The position numbers and the translations under genes are program-made. A DNA stretch of 64,000 nucleotides, from positions 186,001-250,000 of the forward strand of contig CAJJBF010000007.1 in NCBI GenBank assembly GCA_905182375.1, read 5' to 3'. The stretch is from Flammeovirgaceae bacterium UBA4465. GTDB lineage: Bacteria; Bacteroidota; Bacteroidia; Cytophagales; Cyclobacteriaceae. Under the pieces are notes generated by a model. It had not been told where the DNA came from. It did not search any database and was given only the letters and a program-made list of their open reading frames with translations. Below are positions 46,722 through 56,226 of this stretch, piece by piece. Positions within the stretch are counted from its first letter, which is position 1, and each line of letters begins with the position of its first letter.

Positions 46722-47687
46722 ATGAAATTTAAACTTGTTTTCGATATTGCTAAGTCTGATGCTTACATCAAGTATGGTCAGGCCATTACCTCATTAGGTT
46801 CGTGTTTTGCGAATAATATGACACAAAAGTTTTTGACGCATAAGTTTAATGTTATTGATCACAAGTTGGGTACACTCTACAACCCCTACGCTATCTTTAA
46901 CTTGATAAAAAAAGCCCTTCATAAAACATACCCTAAATCTGTTTTGATTGATGGCATGCATATGAGTTTTGATTTGCATTCTGATATTCGAGCAGCCCAC
47001 CAGACTGAATTTAGCTCCTTATGTGAAAGCAGAATGAATATGCTACATCGAGGGCTGAAAGAAAGTGAATGGCTCATAATCACCCTAGGTACTGCTTGGA
47101 CGCATACCTATCTCAGTACAAATAACATGGTAGCCAACTGCCATAAACTCCCTCAAACATTATTTAAGAAAGAATTACTGTCCGTCGACTTCATCCTTCA
47201 AGAGTTTGAAGAGCTACAGGCATTGCTCACTCCATTTAATCCTAAATTAAAAATATTATTTACGGTAAGTCCTGTGAGGCATACCAAAGATGGGCTACAC
47301 GAGAATACACTTTCCAAAGCCACACTCCATCTGGCGGTACAGGCGATCGTCAAAAAATTCAGCCATACTTATTATTTCCCTGCCTATGAAATCATGATAG
47401 ACGAACTTCGCGATTATAGATTTTACAAAACCGATTTAATTCATCCCAATGAATTGGCCATTGACTATATTTGGGATCAACTTACGCATACATATTTTGA
47501 TGAGACCACTTTTAAGTTTTATGAGGAATTGAAAGTAGTGTTAAAGTCCATTGGGCATAGGCCTTTTAACCCCAACAGTGATCAACATCAAAAATTCATT
47601 ATTGAAACGTTGAATAAAACAAGAGCTCTATCAGATACCATCGATCTTACCACAGAAATTGAGCAGTTAACAAAATTATTAAGATGA
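46722..47687 (+). CDS. GSCFA family protein
   Basis: A 321-residue protein from the ATG at 46722, just after the terminator; an upstream extension to 46656 overlaps the terminator and is rejected. The name-giving [10 protein letters not shown] is at residues 24-33, and [36 protein letters not shown] and [18 protein letters not shown] follow. These blocks (GSCF, GTAW, SPVRH, D-x-x-HP) resemble the catalytic blocks of SGNH/GDSL hydrolases, so an esterase or acyl-transfer role on a polysaccharide is possible. Its TGA overlaps the next ATG. The family is common in Bacteroidota and lacks a known substrate. Confidence 0.9.
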   Translation: MKFKLVFDIAKSDAYIKYGQAITSLGSCFANNMTQKFLTHKFNVIDHKLGTLYNPYAIFNLIKKALHKTYPKSVLIDGMHMSFDLHSDIRAAHQTEFSSLCESRMNMLHRGLKESEWLIITLGTAWTHTYLSTNNMVANCHKLPQTLFKKELLSVDFILQEFEELQALLTPFNPKLKILFTVSPVRHTKDGLHENTLSKATLHLAVQAIVKKFSHTYYFPAYEIMIDELRDYRFYKTDLIHPNELAIDYIWDQLTHTYFDETTFKFYEELKVVLKSIGHRPFNPNSDQHQKFIIETLNKTRALSDTIDLTTEIEQLTKLLR

Positions 47688-49774
47688 AATTATTGATAAT
47701 AATGCTTTCTTTAGGGCTGATCTCTGGTTGTGTCCCATCAAGCAAAACCACCAAAAATAAAATGGAAAACGCTGCTACATCCAATCGCCTTATCAATGCT
47801 TCATCTCCTTATCTCTTGCAGCATGCGTATAATCCTGTAGATTGGTATCCTTGGGGGGAAGAAGCGCTCTTAAAAGCCAAAAATGAAGACAAACCCATAC
47901 TGGTAAGCATAGGCTATTCTTCTTGTCACTGGTGCCACGTAATGGCCCATGAATCCTTTGAAAATGATAGTATTGCTGCTCTTATGAATGCAAACTTTGT
48001 AAATATAAAAATAGATCGTGAAGAGCGACCTGATATTGATCAAATATATATGGAAGCAGTACAGGCCATGGGTATCAATGGTGGATGGCCGCTTAATGTC
48101 TTCCTAACACCCGATCAAAAGCCTTTTTATGGAGGTACATATTTTCCTAGTCAAGGTTGGCGCGAATTACTAATGAACGTAAAGACCGTTTTTGCTGAAA
48201 ATAGAAGTAAACTGGAGGAATCCGCTGAGGTATATACGAAAGCCATTAACGCCAATGTTTCGGAAAAATATCAATTATCACCCACAGCGATTACCCAGTA
48301 CGAGAGAATTCATTAAATAAAACTCGCCCAATCATTTGACTCGGAATGGGGTGGATTAAAAAAAGCGCCCAAGTTCATCATGCCTTCCCAATGGTCTTTT
48401 CTTATAGATCTAGCTTATCTGAATCCCACCTTAAATATTCAACCCCACCTGGAGTTCACACTGAATAAAATAATAGACGGTGGTATTTATGATCAAATTG
48501 GAGGGGGATTTTCTCGTTATTCAGTAGATGAATTTTGGCATGTTCCTCACTTCGAGAAAATGCTCTATGACAATGGGCAATTGTTGTCATTGTATGCCAA
48601 GGCCTATAAAATGAGCAGTAATGAACGTTATGCTTCCGTTATTGATGAAACCATCCAATGGCTGATTCGAGAGATGCTAGATGACTCTGGTGGCTTTTAT
48701 GCTGCCCTCGACGCTGACAGTGAAGGGGAAGAAGGTAAGTTCTATGTTTGGACCTATGATGAAATGAAGGAAGTGGCTGGTGAACACACTGCACTTATTG
48801 CTGCTTATTATGATATCCAAGAAAAAGGTAATTGGGAGTCTACCAATATTCCTCGTATGTTGCACAGTGAGGATGATATTGCCACACAATTTGGATTGGA
48901 ACTTGTGACGCTTCAATCTATCATTACTCAATTTAAGCAACGAGCACTCCTCAAGAGAGCCGAAAGAATCCGACCGGGTCTAGACAATAAAATCATTTCG
49001 GGTTGGAATGGGTTGACCTTGACAGGAATCTTAGAAGCTTACCAAGCCACAGGTAAAACCACTTATCTCACACTTGCCAAGAGAAATTATGACTTCATTC
49101 TTAAAAATTTATTAAAAGACGGTACCTTGATTCATGTCGCCAATCTATCAACTCAAGGGTTTGCGGAAGATTATGCTGCCATAATTCAAGCATTGATCAA
49201 ATATTATGAAACGACTTTTGATGAGGAAGCGCTACGTGTAGCCGATGACTTAACCCTGCAGATGAACGAGCAGTACTATGATCCTCAGGAGAAATTATTT
49301 TACTTTACGAGCATCCATGCTGAAAATCTCATTGCAAGAAAAAATGATCTCTTTGATAATGTCATTCCTTCTTCAAATTCTATGATGGCAGAAAATTTAT
49401 TAAAATTAGGTTTACATCTAGATAATGAACCGTACAAAAAACAAGCTTTAGATATGGTCAACCAGGTGGGTGCAATGATGGCTCAAGAAACAAGTTATCT
49501 GTCACAATGGGCCTCTGTAGCCACTTTATTGGTAAAGCCCATTCCTGAAATCGTCATCTTTGGAGACGACTATCAAGAAGTAACCACAGCGCTCAATGCC
49601 CTTCATATTCCCCGAAAAGTAGTGGCTGCTTCGGCGATAGAAAGTGATTTGCCCCTACTGCAGTATAAAACTGAAATCAACGGTAAAACAGCCATTTATG
49701 TGTGTTATAATAAAACTTGCAAATTACCTGTGACCGATCTTGACGTAGCTTTGACTCAAATTTCATCTGAGTAG
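47684..49774 (+). pseudogene. DUF255 thioredoxin-like lipoprotein (YyaL/SSP411 family), interrupted by a stop codon
   Basis: The protein starts with a lipobox (LGLISGC, Cys16), then [29 protein letters not shown] and the CHWCH thioredoxin-like motif (residues 81-85, in [14 protein letters not shown]), as in the YyaL/SSP411 family, with [23 protein letters not shown]. At 48314-48316 a TAA follows RIH. The same frame continues without a shift, KLAQSFDSEWGGLKKAPKFIMPSQW, into the six-hairpin-like C-terminal domain (GGGFSRYSVDEFWHVPHFEKMLYDNGQLL) to 49774. One base change (for example CAA to TAA) explains the break. Total length without the stop would be about 696 residues, normal for the family. 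It overlaps the GSCFA gene end by four bases. Function of the family is not settled. Confidence 0.9.
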
Positions 49775-49783
49775 CCTGTCCAT

Positions 49784-52246
49784 TTGCGCTATATTGAAGT
49801 CATACTACCCATCCCCATCCCCGGCGTATTTTCCTATGCGGTTCCGGCACATGTAAAACAAGAAATCCTGAAAGGGTGTCGGGTCATCGTTCCCTTTGGA
49901 AAGAGGAAATATTATACGGGTTTGGTCTATGCTACTGTAGATCAAGTTTCATCAAAATATGCAGTTAAAGAGATTTTTGAAGTTTTAGATGTTGAACCCA
50001 TTGTCACCACAGCGCAATTAAAATTCATAGATTGGATTTCAAACTATTATATGTGTGCTCTAGGAGATGCCTACAATGCGGCCTTGCCTGCCGGTTTAAA
50101 ATTAACGAGCGAATCCTATTTAGGTATTTTACCCGATATCGACATCAATTATGCGAGTTTAACCGATACTGAAAAAATGGTTCTTACTCATTTACAAAAA
50201 GAAAATATCTCCGCAGAAGAAGTTAAAAAAATCACAGGACTCAAATATCCTTTTCAATTGGTCAAAAGTCTCATTGATGCAGGGATCATCTATACCTTTG
50301 AAAAAATAAAAGATAAATACAGTCCGAAAATGGAAACTCGGATTAAACTCCACTCACATTACACCTCCGAAGAGCCCCTCAATGAACTCTCAAAAACCTT
50401 AGATAAATACCCCAAACAAGCCCACGTTTTGATGGCCTATCTAAAAGAGATCCCCGTATTTGAAAACACCGAATTAAATGATTTTGGCATCAGTAAAAAA
50501 TCTCTCCAATCAGCAGGCATAAGTGCTTCATCCCTAAATACATTGGTGAAAAATAAAATACTTGAAACTTGGGAGCATCAAATTGATCGGTTTTCATTTG
50601 ACCATGGGCCCATCGCAGCACTTCCTGATTTGACGACGCATCAGCATCAAGCACTACTTGAGATTCAGAAAAGTTTTGCTGAAAATCCAACAACCTTATT
50701 AAAAGGCATTACAGGAAGTGGAAAGACAGAAATTTACATAACCCTGGTACATCAAATCATAGAAAATGGAGGACAAACACTCATACTCCTCCCTGAAATC
50801 GCGCTAACGACTCAAATAATTCAGAGGTTTCGGAGCTATTTTGGCAATCGATTTGGCGTCTACCATTCTCGGTTTTCTGACAATGAACGTACTGAGATTT
50901 ATCAAAACTGTTTGAATCAGAAGTACGACTTTGTCATTGGCGTGCGGAGTGCCGTCTTTCTCCCTTTTAAGCACCTAGAACTCATCATCGTAGATGAGGA
51001 GCATGAATATTCTTATAAGCAATATGATCCTGCTCCTAGATATCACGCAAGAGACAGTGCTTTATATTTGGCCCAAATTCATCATGCCAAGGTATTATTG
51101 GGATCCGCAACACCCTCCTTAGAAAGTTATCAAAATGCCATCAATGGCAAATTTGGATATGTAACGCTTAATCATAGATTCAAGAATCAACCCTTACCTG
51201 AAATAAAATTTGCTGATTTCTCTAAAGCCCGAAAACAAAAAAAAATAAAAGGCCATTTTACCCTAGCATTGCTTGACCAAATCAAATCCAGTATAGCCGA
51301 AAACAAACAAGTAATTCTCTTTCAAAACAGACGGGGTTACGCACCATATGTAGAATGTAATGACTGCAATCACATTCCTAACTGTCCCAACTGCGCCGTC
51401 AGTCTTACCTATCATATTTATCAGAATGAAATCATTTGCCATTACTGTGGATATAAAATATTTTTTGATGCGAAATGTGAAAAATGTCAATCGAATGAAA
51501 TCAAGACCGTAGGCATAGGGACTGAGCAAATCGAAGAAGCACTCTCTATCCTCATTCCTGATATAAAAATCAAGCGTATGGACCTTGACACTACGCGAAG
51601 TAAGCATGCTTATCAGCAAATCATTGATGCATTTGAAAGCAGGGAAATAGATGTACTGGTAGGTACTCAAATGGTAACCAAAGGACTTGATTTTGAACAC
51701 GTAAACTTAGTCGGTATTTTTGATGCCGATCGAATCATTCATTTTCCTGACTTCAGATCACACGAAAGAGCGTTCCAGTTGATTACCCAAGTAAGTGGTC
51801 GGTCAGGTCGAAAACATGATAGAGGTCAAGTGATTGTCCAAACGAACCAACCCGATCATCCATTATTATTACAGATAAAAGAAGGGCATTTGGATTTATT
51901 TTATGGACAAGAACTTGCTGAGCGTCAAAAATTCAAATATCCGCCATTCTATCGATTGATTAAAATCATAATTAAAGGAAAAGATAAAAATTTAACACAT
52001 CAGGCAGCAAATGCATTGAATGTAATACTTCAAAAAAACCTCACAGAAAAACGTGTTCTGGGCCCTATTGAACCCGTCATCAACAAAATAAGAAATTACT
52101 ACTTGTTTGAAATCATCATCAAAATTGAAAGAAAAACAACCCATCTCAAATCGATCAAAGAATTCATTCAAGGATCTCGCCATACGTTATTAGCTTTGCC
52201 CTCGTTTAAATCTATACTCATCCATTTTGATGTAGACCCAATATGA
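49784..52246 (+). CDS. priA: Primosomal protein N' (replication restart helicase PriA)
   Basis: An 820-residue superfamily 2 helicase. The start is TTG at 49784 (RYIEVILPIPIPGVFSYAVP is the family beginning). The 3'-DNA-binding domain is at residues 1-100; the helicase has Walker A GITGSGKTE near 308-316, the DEEH box near 403, LLGSATPSLES, and the zinc module with eight cysteines (CNDCNHIPNCPNC and CHYCGYK...CEKC, about 525-567) inside the second helicase lobe; GTQMVTKGLDFEHVNLVGI and QVSGRSGR finish. It reloads the replisome at stalled forks. Confidence 0.97.
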   Translation: MRYIEVILPIPIPGVFSYAVPAHVKQEILKGCRVIVPFGKRKYYTGLVYATVDQVSSKYAVKEIFEVLDVEPIVTTAQLKFIDWISNYYMCALGDAYNAALPAGLKLTSESYLGILPDIDINYASLTDTEKMVLTHLQKENISAEEVKKITGLKYPFQLVKSLIDAGIIYTFEKIKDKYSPKMETRIKLHSHYTSEEPLNELSKTLDKYPKQAHVLMAYLKEIPVFENTELNDFGISKKSLQSAGISASSLNTLVKNKILETWEHQIDRFSFDHGPIAALPDLTTHQHQALLEIQKSFAENPTTLLKGITGSGKTEIYITLVHQIIENGGQTLILLPEIALTTQIIQRFRSYFGNRFGVYHSRFSDNERTEIYQNCLNQKYDFVIGVRSAVFLPFKHLELIIVDEEHEYSYKQYDPAPRYHARDSALYLAQIHHAKVLLGSATPSLESYQNAINGKFGYVTLNHRFKNQPLPEIKFADFSKARKQKKIKGHFTLALLDQIKSSIAENKQVILFQNRRGYAPYVECNDCNHIPNCPNCAVSLTYHIYQNEIICHYCGYKIFFDAKCEKCQSNEIKTVGIGTEQIEEALSILIPDIKIKRMDLDTTRSKHAYQQIIDAFESREIDVLVGTQMVTKGLDFEHVNLVGIFDADRIIHFPDFRSHERAFQLITQVSGRSGRKHDRGQVIVQTNQPDHPLLLQIKEGHLDLFYGQELAERQKFKYPPFYRLIKIIIKGKDKNLTHQAANALNVILQKNLTEKRVLGPIEPVINKIRNYYLFEIIIKIERKTTHLKSIKEFIQGSRHTLLALPSFKSILIHFDVDPI

Positions 52247-52971
52247 TAAAGACCGCTCATATTATCGTCCTATTGATAACCCTACTCATGCTGTCACATT
52301 GTGACGAATGCGACGACTGTGATGGGCTTATCACTGAACCTACCGCCTCTTTTGCCTTTATTGATGCGGACAGTTTACTCTGGGTAGAAAATAATCTAGA
52401 ATTGCTGACTGATTCATTGTTATATACTGATTCTGTCAGTGATCAGTTGTCTCTAATCTCAGACTATCTTGAGGATAGCCTCACCATCCTTACCGATAGT
52501 ATTGGAAATGGAGGACTATTAGAAGCTGAGCAGAACCTGATAACTGATCAAATTGTTTGGGTAGACAGTCTGATCTTTATCAATGAAGAATATGATGCTT
52601 ATTATACAACAGAAATCGATACATTGAACATAATAAAAACGGCCCTGGTCAGTGGAAATGTTTTGGTAGATACGGTATTCAACTTATTCAACAATCAATA
52701 TCAAGTATTGGAAGATATAGCCACTCGATATGAAATCCCATTGAACTATAATGATCCCCTTTCATCATTGGGATTCAGTATTGCAGGTCATCTTTATTTT
52801 ATCAATTTACATCATACCAACGAATGGGTGATCGATGTGCGTGGCAATGCCAGAGTCTCTATTTCTCAAATCGATACCGTAACCTCCGCACACAATTTTT
52901 CCAATATAATTATTCAATGTGAAAATTCATCCTGCAAAGCAAATGAAATCGTATTTACTTGTTATTATTAG
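52243..52971 (+). CDS. Putative lipoprotein, unknown
   Basis: A 242-residue protein that begins within the priA stop region (ATGA overlap). The N-terminus is a lipoprotein signal (LLMLSHC) followed by a cysteine/aspartate cluster (DECDDCDG) and LITEPTASFAFIDADSL. The middle is helical with repeated LxDSL units (LTDSLLYTDS, LEDSLTILTDS), and the end is beta-like with several cysteines. Its 3' end overlaps the DUF6048-like gene by 29 bases. In Bacteroidota DUF6048 genes are often preceded by a small lipoprotein gene; this may be its counterpart, but I do not recognise the family. Confidence 0.65.
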   Translation: MIKTAHIIVLLITLLMLSHCDECDDCDGLITEPTASFAFIDADSLLWVENNLELLTDSLLYTDSVSDQLSLISDYLEDSLTILTDSIGNGGLLEAEQNLITDQIVWVDSLIFINEEYDAYYTTEIDTLNIIKTALVSGNVLVDTVFNLFNNQYQVLEDIATRYEIPLNYNDPLSSLGFSIAGHLYFINLHHTNEWVIDVRGNARVSISQIDTVTSAHNFSNIIIQCENSSCKANEIVFTCYY

Positions 52972-53617
52972 TTTGCTATGCATCAACATGGCTGTGGCCC
53001 AAGATGATAGCCTTCTGATCCAAAAGAGGCTATTTCAACCTAGAATATATTGGGATTATGGTCAAACATTAATGCTCTGGCAAGAGCGTTCTCAGAAATA
53101 TGAAGGAGGTCTTGAATGGCTCCTTTTTGATAAGGTGCAAATTTTCGCTGAAGCCGGTTATACGAAAATTAATCCTAATAACCTTTATAAAAACATTGAC
53201 TATCAAAGTGAAGGTCGTTTTTATAGGCTAGGATTGGGCTATTTGGCTTATCTAGATGAAGTCAATCGATTGGGTTTGGGTGTAAGGTTCGCTGAATCGA
53301 GTTTCAAAGATGAAGGAGTTATTTTTATCAACTCTGAAACCATTAATAGCCCAATGAGAGATGATTTTAAAAGATCTGATCTTCAAGCAACTTGGATAGA
53401 AATCGTTTTGAATTCTGAAAAACAACTAAGACTGAAGAAAGACGTCCCTACTTCTTATTGGAACAAATTCTTTTCGATCGGAATCATGATACGATACAAA
53501 ATGCTCTTAGACTATCCAAGTTATCAACCCATCGAAGTTTTCAGTATACCCGGTTATGGCAGACTCATCAACAAAAGAAACCTCGGTTTCAATCTGTTTT
53601 TAAAAATGAATATTTAG
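52943..53617 (+). CDS. DUF6048-like outer membrane protein
   Basis: About 224 residues from the ATG at 52943 (signal peptide LLVIISLLCINMAVAQ). The mature part consists of alternating beta strands: RIYWDYGQTLMLWQ, YEGGLEWLLFDKVQIFAEAGYT, GRFYRLGLGYLAYLDEVNRLGLGVRFAESSF, then WIEIVLNSEKQL and a closing GRLINKRNLGFNLFLKMN. This is the plan of a small beta-barrel; the segment SEGRFYRLGLGYL...RLGLGVRF matches DUF6048 as I remember it. The C-terminus is aromatic-poor for a barrel end but hydrophobic. The stop is four bases into the convergent surE gene. Confidence 0.75.
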   Translation: MKSYLLVIISLLCINMAVAQDDSLLIQKRLFQPRIYWDYGQTLMLWQERSQKYEGGLEWLLFDKVQIFAEAGYTKINPNNLYKNIDYQSEGRFYRLGLGYLAYLDEVNRLGLGVRFAESSFKDEGVIFINSETINSPMRDDFKRSDLQATWIEIVLNSEKQLRLKKDVPTSYWNKFFSIGIMIRYKMLLDYPSYQPIEVFSIPGYGRLINKRNLGFNLFLKMNI

Positions 53618-54384
53618 AAATTCCAGTCCTCATTCATCTGATTAATAGCCTCATAAGAGGTCAAGTCAAACTGACAGGGGACCATACTTATGTAGTTGTT
53701 TTTTATGGCCCACTCATCGTGATCTTGACCTTTATCATTGTTGATTAGGTTACCCACCATCCAATAATAATCTCTCCCGTAAGGATCGACGCGTAGATCA
53801 AAATCTTCTTGCCATCGGGTATCTGCCTGACGGCATATTTTTATTCCTTTGATTTGCTCATCACTAATAGCTGGAATGTTCACATTAAGGGCAATGTTTT
53901 TGGGCAATCCTTTGCTAAGTACTTCTTTTACAATTTTAGTAATAAATGGTATCCCATGAGAAAAATCACCCTTGGGATTATAATCACACAATGAAAAGCC
54001 TATCGCAGGGGTCCCTTCAATAGCTGCTTCAATCGCAGCTCCCATAGTACCCGAATATAAAACGCTGATTGAAGTATTGCTCCCATGATTTACACCACTA
54101 AGTACCAAATCTACCCGCCTACCCTTCAAAATTTGATGTTTAGCCAATTTCACGCAATCAGCAGGTGTTCCACTGCATTCATAAGCCTCAATATCTTTAA
54201 AAATTTGATTTTTCTTTACCCTCAACGTTTCACCAACGGTAATAGCATGCCCCTTACCTGACTGGGGACCGTCTGGAGCGACCACAATAATTTCACCTAA
54301 ATCTTTGACTGCGGAGACTAATTCAAATATTCCTTTTGAAGTGATCCCATCATCATTGGTGATGAGAATTAATGGTTTTTTCAT
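53614..54384 (-). CDS. surE: 5'/3'-nucleotidase SurE
   Basis: A 256-residue SurE phosphatase. The metal-binding NDDG is at residues 9-12, with VVAPDGPQSGKGHAIT, the YECSGTPADCVKLA stretch, and LVLSGVNHGSNTSISVLYSGTMGAAIEAAIEG containing the asparagine and serine of the active site. It dephosphorylates nucleoside monophosphates under stress. It is last in a run of minus-strand genes: dnaG, ribBA, an unknown gene, surE. Confidence 0.97.
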   Translation of the reverse strand: MKKPLILITNDDGITSKGIFELVSAVKDLGEIIVVAPDGPQSGKGHAITVGETLRVKKNQIFKDIEAYECSGTPADCVKLAKHQILKGRRVDLVLSGVNHGSNTSISVLYSGTMGAAIEAAIEGTPAIGFSLCDYNPKGDFSHGIPFITKIVKEVLSKGLPKNIALNVNIPAISDEQIKGIKICRQADTRWQEDFDLRVDPYGRDYYWMVGNLINNDKGQDHDEWAIKNNYISMVPCQFDLTSYEAINQMNEDWNF

Positions 54385-54386
54385 AA

Positions 54387-54983
54387 TTAAATAGAATTGT
54401 AAAAGGCGATGATTCTGACCAAGTCTCTAAGCTCGTCTGTTTTTAACCTGTTGCTTTTTATAAAGGTTTGAAGTTCATTTTTCTTCTTCGCTAAAATCCT
54501 TAGAAGATCCTTCTTTGATCCACTAAACTGAGTGATTTTGCCTGCTTTGGTAAGAAAAAAAAAGTCATATCTCACGGAAGGTTGAGAAACAATGGGTAGA
54601 CCATAACCGTAACCCAAGCTGGAAGTTTCCATAACGATATTTTCCCGAGACAATAAGGATAAAACACTTTCATATTGGAGCTCGAACAATACAGGGGTCA
54701 CATAATTTGATGTATTTTTATAAGGAATTGTATAAAATTCACGATAGCTTTTGTAATCCTCATCATAAATTTCAAAATATATCAGTTTGTGACTTGAAAA
54801 GGCAATCACAGATTCGTTTTTGACCAAAGTGACCATATTGGTAGAAAAATCATACTTAATCTCACCGGAAATTGTATCTTGATCCGTAGTCACTACAATC
54901 CCCTTGTGCCACTCATTAGATGAGATCTGACCCAAAGACCAAGTCGTATAACAGAGAAAAGCAATACCAAAAATAATGCGCAT
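54387..54983 (-). CDS. Secreted protein of unknown function
   Basis: A 198-residue protein with a signal peptide (residues 1-20, ending SLGQ). The mature part begins WHKGIVVTTDQDTISGEIKYDF, a stretch that occurs in several Bacteroidota secreted proteins, then a beta-rich domain, and ends with a lysine-rich helical segment (LLRILAKKKNELQTFIKSNRLK). It lies one base from the ribBA stop and two bases from the surE start, so it is co-transcribed with both. No function known to me. Confidence 0.75.
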   Translation of the reverse strand: MRIIFGIAFLCYTTWSLGQISSNEWHKGIVVTTDQDTISGEIKYDFSTNMVTLVKNESVIAFSSHKLIYFEIYDEDYKSYREFYTIPYKNTSNYVTPVLFELQYESVLSLLSRENIVMETSSLGYGYGLPIVSQPSVRYDFFFLTKAGKITQFSGSKKDLLRILAKKKNELQTFIKSNRLKTDELRDLVRIIAFYNSI

Positions 54984-54984
54984 A

Positions 54985-56199
54985 CTATTTCAATATATCA
55001 TGTCCCATACGATCTCGCTTGGTTTCTAAATATTTTTTATTATGAACATTGGGATCTACTTCAATAGAGATATTTTCTACTATCTCTAAGCCATATCCAA
55101 TCAATCCCACCCGCTTTTTCGGATTGTTGGTAATGAGTTTTAGCTTTGAAATCCCCATATCTCTAATGATTTGTGCTCCCACACCATAGTCTCTCTGGTC
55201 CCCCTTAAATCCTAAATGTTCATTGGCCTCGACCGTATCCATACCACTTTCTTGAAGTTTATAGGCCTTCAGCTTATTGATCAGGCCAATACCCCTACCT
55301 TCTTGATTCATATAAACAACGGCTCCCCTACCTTCTTTTTCAACCATTCTCAAGGCGCTGTGAAGTTGCGTACCACAATCACATCTACAAGACCCAAAAA
55401 TATCGCCCGTAACACAAGAGGAATGAACTCTGACCAACACGGGCTCATCAACTGTCCACGCGCCTTTGTAAAGTACCAGATGATCATCTCCTGTATTGGT
55501 TTGCCGGTAAGCTTTGAGCTTAAAGTCACCAAAATCTGTAGGAAGATCTACAATAATTTGCTCCTCAATAAGTGATTCGTTACTTAAACGATAGGCAATG
55601 AGATCATCTATTGAAACCAACTTTAATTTAAACTTATCTGCAATAATTCTGAGATCTGGCAGCCGGGCCATGGTCCCATCTTCTTTAAGCACTTCTATCA
55701 GAACACCTGCGGGGGTCAGTCCTGCTAAGCGGGCAAAATCTATGGCTGCTTCGGTATGCCCTGCTCTTCTTAAAACACCCCCCTCTTTGGCTTTTAAAGG
55801 AAAAATATGACCTGGTCTTCCCAGATCATTGGGTTTTGTAGTAGGATCTGCCAATGCTCTAATGGTCAGTGCCCTATCTGAAGTAGAAATTCCTGTACTC
55901 GTATCTTTGCTGTTCAAGTCAACGCTTACCGTAAAGGGCGTCTCATGAAGGGCTGTATTCTTACCAACCATGAGATCAAGTTGAAGCTCATCACACCTGG
56001 CTTCCACCAAGGGTACACATAATAAACCGCGTCCTTCTCTAGCCATGAAATTGACAATTTCAGGAGTAATTTTCTCTGCTGCACAAATAAAATCTCCTTC
56101 ATTCTCACGACCTTCATCATCTACCACAACTATGACTTCCCCATTTTTTATAGCGGCTATGGCTTCCTTGATTGAATCAAGTTTAATGTCTTCTTTCAT
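54985..56199 (-). CDS. ribBA: 3,4-dihydroxy-2-butanone-4-phosphate synthase / GTP cyclohydrolase II
   Basis: A 404-residue bifunctional riboflavin enzyme. Residues 1-205 are Rib[24 protein letters not shown], the [34 protein letters not shown] segment and [11 protein letters not shown]. Residues about 210-404 are RibA: zinc ligands in [25 protein letters not shown], and the [11 protein letters not shown] and [10 protein letters not shown] motifs. Both active sites are complete. No other rib genes lie beside it. Confidence 0.97.
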   Translation of the reverse strand: MKEDIKLDSIKEAIAAIKNGEVIVVVDDEGRENEGDFICAAEKITPEIVNFMAREGRGLLCVPLVEARCDELQLDLMVGKNTALHETPFTVSVDLNSKDTSTGISTSDRALTIRALADPTTKPNDLGRPGHIFPLKAKEGGVLRRAGHTEAAIDFARLAGLTPAGVLIEVLKEDGTMARLPDLRIIADKFKLKLVSIDDLIAYRLSNESLIEEQIIVDLPTDFGDFKLKAYRQTNTGDDHLVLYKGAWTVDEPVLVRVHSSCVTGDIFGSCRCDCGTQLHSALRMVEKEGRGAVVYMNQEGRGIGLINKLKAYKLQESGMDTVEANEHLGFKGDQRDYGVGAQIIRDMGISKLKLITNNPKKRVGLIGYGLEIVENISIEVDPNVHNKKYLETKRDRMGHDILK

Positions 56200-56226
56200 A
56201 CACTAGTTTTAACTAATTAATAACAA

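Noticed and set aside
51263-51700. 145-codon minus-strand open frame inside priA
   Set aside because: Lies wholly antisense to a strongly conserved helicase region including its zinc module; no family resemblance.
55216-55575. 119-codon plus-strand open frame inside ribBA
   Set aside because: Antisense to the GTP cyclohydrolase II domain; shadow frame.
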